Shown: in pieces, positions 61,327 through 64,000 of the stretch
Layout of the letters: each line of letters starts with the position of its first letter
Position numbering within the stretch: position 1 is the stretch's first letter
Assembly (NCBI GenBank): GCA_017547525.1
Contig: JAFYPL010000033.1
Coordinates: 124,001-188,000, forward strand
Origin: Oscillospiraceae bacterium
Lineage (GTDB): Bacteria; Bacillota; Clostridia; Oscillospirales; Ruminococcaceae
Direction: 5' to 3'
DNA length: 64,000 nt
Position numbers and translations under genes: made by a program
The notes under the pieces: generated by a model
Told to the model about the DNA's origin: nothing
What the model saw: the letters and a program-made list of their open reading frames with translations, nothing else
Database searches by the model: none

Positions 61327-62985
61327 GTGAGAACCAGAATAGTAAACAACAACCTCATTATCAGTATTATAGGGTGTGCGCTGGCAGTTATAGCCAGTAT
61401 CATGGTTTATACTATATATACACAGGAAACCATGTATGAACAGGTGCAGTCACAGGCCAGCCTGCTGAAACATATTCTGGAAACAACACCGGAAGATAAC
61501 TTTGATATTCTCTATACTGTTGAAGGGATTAGTAACGGGCGCGTTACATACGTGTATCATAACGGATTGGTTACATACGATTCAGAGTTTGACATTGATG
61601 GTATGGAAAACCATGGAGACCGCCCTGAAATACAGACTGCCCTGCAGACAGGTATGGCTATAGTACAGCGTATTTCTCCGACCACAGGACAAATGACGTA
61701 CTATTGTGCTGTAAAAGTAGGGGATGGCAGTGTAGTACGTATTGCCGTAGATACCAGTGATATAATGAGGGAAACCCTTCTTTCCACCAGTCCAATGACA
61801 CTGGCGATAGTTAGCATAATTATCATACTGTGTTTCAAACTTTCTGGTGTCACAACACAGAGAATAGTAAGCAATATTGAAAGTTATAATATTGAAACAG
61901 GCGAAGGAAACCTGTATGAAGAACTGGAGCCCTTTGTAAATAAAATCAAACATCAGAACAACGTTATCAATACCCAGCTACAGAACCTTACTGAAGAAAA
62001 AAGAAAGATGGAGAGTATTTTCCGGAATATAAGAGAAGGTATTATCGTTTGCGACAGCAGCGGTAAAATCATTCAGACAAATCCGGAAGCATGTGAACTT
62101 TTTGGTTTGAATGACGCAGGGGAAAATTTCTTCTCTGTTGTTCATGTACCTGAAATGCATCGCGCGCTGGAAAGTGCATTGAATGGTGAAACCATGCAAT
62201 GTGTATTTGAGCGAAATGAGTACTGGTACCAGTGCATGACCAGCCCTAACCCACACGAAGGGGACAATGGTGCTGTAGTGGTGGTACTGGATATTACCAA
62301 TCAGGTAGAAAGTGAAAGAAACCGCCGCCAGTTTACAGACAACGTTACACATGAATTGAAAACACCACTGACAAGTATTCTGGGGTACAGCCAGCTGATT
62401 ACCACCGGTATTGCCAAAGAAACTGACATAAAGAATTTTGCGGTAATCATCGAAAATAACGCCACAGCATTGTTGGGAATGATAGATGACGTTATCCGTA
62501 TTTCAGACCTTGAAACTGGCGAAGGCTTCAATGCCATACACGTAAGCATGGACGATGTTGTACGTCAGGCAGTGCAGCGGGTTTACCCTATGGCAGAAAA
62601 ACAGAGTATTGAGATTAACTGCAGTCTGGAGGAAATAGAAATACTGGCAGATGAAAGCCAGATTTACCAGCTGGCAGATAATCTTATTTCAAATGCAATA
62701 AAATATAACAGACAGGGCGGGTTTGTAAATATCACCCTTGAAAGACAGGAAGACGAAGCAGTATTTACTGTTGAAGACACAGGTATAGGCATCCCGTCAG
62801 AAGATCTGGATAAAATATTTGAGCGTTTCTATGTGGTGGATAAATCCAGAAACAAAAATATTTCCTCATCAGGTCTGGGCTTGGCTATTGCAAAACATAT
62901 AGTAAAGGCTCATAACGGCCACATCAGTGTAAAATCAACTCTCGGAAAAGGTACAAAATTCACTGTGAAACTGCCCGTTTTATAA
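61327..62985 (+). CDS. PhoR-type sensor histidine kinase
   Basis: A 552-residue membrane kinase. Two membrane helices (about 10-30 and 158-178) flank a 125-residue extracytoplasmic sensor domain. A PAS domain follows at about 225-325 (FRNIREGIIVCDSSGKI). The HisKA domain has His342 in THELKTPLTSILGYS, and the ATPase domain N, G1 and G2 boxes are NLISNAIKYN, DTGIGIP and SSGLGLAIAK. It should phosphorylate the response regulator 4 bases upstream. Layout matches phosphate-sensing PhoR. Start is GTG 61327. Confidence 0.92.
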   Translation: MRTRIVNNNLIISIIGCALAVIASIMVYTIYTQETMYEQVQSQASLLKHILETTPEDNFDILYTVEGISNGRVTYVYHNGLVTYDSEFDIDGMENHGDRPEIQTALQTGMAIVQRISPTTGQMTYYCAVKVGDGSVVRIAVDTSDIMRETLLSTSPMTLAIVSIIIILCFKLSGVTTQRIVSNIESYNIETGEGNLYEELEPFVNKIKHQNNVINTQLQNLTEEKRKMESIFRNIREGIIVCDSSGKIIQTNPEACELFGLNDAGENFFSVVHVPEMHRALESALNGETMQCVFERNEYWYQCMTSPNPHEGDNGAVVVVLDITNQVESERNRRQFTDNVTHELKTPLTSILGYSQLITTGIAKETDIKNFAVIIENNATALLGMIDDVIRISDLETGEGFNAIHVSMDDVVRQAVQRVYPMAEKQSIEINCSLEEIEILADESQIYQLADNLISNAIKYNRQGGFVNITLERQEDEAVFTVEDTGIGIPSEDLDKIFERFYVVDKSRNKNISSSGLGLAIAKHIVKAHNGHISVKSTLGKGTKFTVKLPVL

Positions 62986-62992
62986 CAAAATA

Positions 62993-63029
62993 AAACCTCC
63001 GGAATTTGTGTTCCGGAGGTTGTTTTTTT
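62993..63029. terminator. Bidirectional terminator
   Basis: AACCTCCGGAA and TTCCGGAGGTT form an 11-bp stem with GTTTTTTT on the plus strand and A-rich sequence ahead. It serves the kinase and the convergent COG2426 gene. Confidence 0.9.
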
Positions 63030-63041
63030 ATGCTTGTTTTA

Positions 63042-63509
63042 TCAGAAAACCAGACCAAGAGTGCCCAGCAGACCATAGGATACAACACCCATGATAACGC
63101 CTGCTGTCAGTACACCTGCCAGCACAGCCATAAAGCTTTTACCTTTGTCCAGGTCCAGCAGCGCAGCGGCCAGAGAACCAGTCCATGCACCTGTGCCAGG
63201 CAGTGGGATAGCTACGAATGTGTACAGTGCCCAGTATTTTGCATTGCCGAATTTAGCACCTGCAGCGTGGCCTTTCTCCATTACATAGTTAACCAGTTTT
63301 GTGAATATTTTGAATTTTGCCATAAACTGCAGTACAGGTTTTACCAGTAACAGTATTACAGGCACAGGCAGCATATTGCCGAATGCAGCGATAAGATATG
63401 TAGGTATAAATGGAAGCCCCATACCTACGCCGATAGGTACTGCACCACGCAGTTCAATAAGTGGCAGCATGGATACAAAAAATACCCAGAAATAATTTTT
63501 AAAATTCAT
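63042..63509 (-). CDS. COG2426 small membrane protein (Sm_multidrug_ex family)
   Basis: A 155-residue protein with four hydrophobic segments. LPLIELRGAVPIGVGMGLP at residues 15-33 and AIPLPGTGAWTGSLAAALL at about 100-118 are the two signature motifs, related to inverted re-entrant loops of DedA-like proteins. The family is annotated as putative small multidrug exporters, without good proof; a lipid-related role is also possible. GAGG lies before the ATG at 63509. Single gene. Confidence 0.88.
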   Translation of the reverse strand: MNFKNYFWVFFVSMLPLIELRGAVPIGVGMGLPFIPTYLIAAFGNMLPVPVILLLVKPVLQFMAKFKIFTKLVNYVMEKGHAAGAKFGNAKYWALYTFVAIPLPGTGAWTGSLAAALLDLDKGKSFMAVLAGVLTAGVIMGVVSYGLLGTLGLVF

Positions 63510-63638
63510 ATGATAAACCTCTTGTATAAAAGTGTGTTGTTAAATTGCAGAATAAAGATAATTTTACCATAATAACACTGAAAAATAAAGTAAAATTATT
63601 ATGAATTATTACAATTCGGTAATATCTCACGTATATAG

Positions 63639-63667
63639 TTGAATTAAAAATAAAAAAATTATATAAT
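63639..63667 (+). promoter_or_regulatory. Promoter of the YerB-like lipoprotein gene
   Basis: TTGAAT at 63639-63644 and TATAAT at 63662-63667 with 17-base spacing, in an AT-rich stretch 95 bases before the coding start. Confidence 0.65.
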
Positions 63668-63761
63668 ATCAGATAATGATATTTTATTTATGATGGGTGG
63701 GTGTGCCTGTCATAAACAGGAATAAATAACAAAATAAAAGACTATAAAGGGAGAAAATAAG

Positions 63762-64000
63762 ATGAGAAAATTTTTATCTGTTATCCTGGCTGCTTTTTTC
63801 TCTGTTACTCTGCTGACCGGCTGTGTTTCCGGCACAGAAAACGGCGGTGAAGAACCACAGCCAACTCCTACACCAAAAGTGTATTACCAGAACCCTCTTA
63901 CAGGCGAAGAACAGGCTATCGACTACCCAATGGGTCAGCGCCCTGTTGCTGTAATGGTAAACAATATTATGTCCAGCGACTCCAGACAGAGCGCATGGCC
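63762..64000 (+). CDS. YerB/DUF3048-type lipoprotein, N-terminal part (cut by window edge)
   Basis: The first 79 codons lie in the window. The signal peptide MRKFLSVILAAFFSVTLLTG ends at a lipobox with Cys21, followed by a Glu/Pro/Thr-rich linker and then YYQNPLTGEEQAIDY and RPVAVMVNN, the opening of DUF3048 (YerB). The role of YerB is poorly known; it is a secreted lipoprotein in Bacillus. AAGGGAGA lies 9 bases before ATG 63762. The rest of the gene lies outside. Confidence 0.85.
   Translation, partial: MRKFLSVILAAFFSVTLLTGCVSGTENGGEEPQPTPTPKVYYQNPLTGEEQAIDYPMGQRPVAVMVNNIMSSDSRQSAW

Noticed and set aside
1..64000. Mobile elements, phage or integrase genes
   Set aside because: No transposase, integrase or terminal inverted repeat was seen; neither tRNA has a nearby direct repeat of its 3' end that I can find.

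Overview
The window looks like a chromosomal segment of a Gram-positive, endospore-forming member of the Clostridia. The evidence is a spoIIID homologue, a CD1247-type protein beside efp, a T-box leader on ileS, yybP-ykoY Mn2+ riboswitches, DegV proteins, DUF1836 and YerB/DUF3048 proteins, AAGGAGG-type ribosome sites and TTGACA-17-TATAAT promoters. The DNA is moderately AT-rich. Threonine is mostly ACA and leucine mostly CTG. I see no rRNA, CRISPR array, insertion sequence, integrase or phage genes, so this is mainly housekeeping chromosome with a few accessory modules.

1-12 kb: the start of a serine dehydratase beta subunit (minus strand, cut by the window edge), a YtvI-like membrane protein, a Na/Pi cotransporter with PhoU domain, a polytopic membrane protein, and a three-gene methionine operon. 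That operon encodes a homocysteine methyltransferase-MTHFR fusion, a free-standing methionine synthase reactivation protein, and a MetH without its own reactivation domain. Small unknown proteins and a condensation-like acyltransferase follow.
12-26 kb: ileS with an Ile T-box, a pyridoxal kinase-like gene, mntP under a Mn2+ riboswitch, a GT2 glycosyltransferase, a Cys-motif membrane protein, an AzgA-type purine permease, tRNA-Arg(CCT), a ferredoxin-type aldo/keto reductase, two DegV genes, a DUF1836 gene and pepT.
26-35 kb: one compact operon. CapE, CapF and CapG-like enzymes should make UDP-L-FucNAc. With them are a NeuD/PglD-type acyltransferase, a WbuB-like GT4, a GT2 plus DUF2304 pair, and an MBOAT plus SGNH pair that probably acylates the product. 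I read this as a surface glycopolymer locus.
35-44 kb: DUF1904, a GNAT acetyltransferase, a DUF4353 lipoprotein, an MFS transporter, a DUF1232 protein, a MazG-like protein, glyS, a 51-residue gene, tRNA-Lys(TTT) and an XRE regulator. Between glyS and tRNA-Lys lies a remnant of the small gene found at 10.0 kb.
44-54 kb: a seven-gene chain with a histidine phosphatase, two nucleoside deoxyribosyltransferase-like proteins, two YfhO-family membrane proteins, a YqeG phosphatase and an endonuclease IV-like TIM barrel. Next come an Xaa-Pro peptidase, efp and a Cys/His/acidic CD1247-type protein with a natural six-histidine tract.
54-64 kb: a lipoprotein made of two near-identical repeats behind a promoter full of palindromes, an alpha/beta hydrolase, a second Mn2+ riboswitch driving an ArsB/NhaD-type transporter, a methyltransferase of different codon style, an AbgB-like M20 hydrolase, spoIIID, a PhoP/PhoR-type two-component system, a COG2426 membrane protein and the start of a YerB/DUF3048 lipoprotein.

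The strongest leads are the FucNAc-acylation operon, the pairing of two Mn2+ riboswitches with two different exporters, the palindromic operator array before the repeat lipoprotein, and the small-protein pair with its distant remnant. All family names are recognised from motifs by eye. No database search was run.
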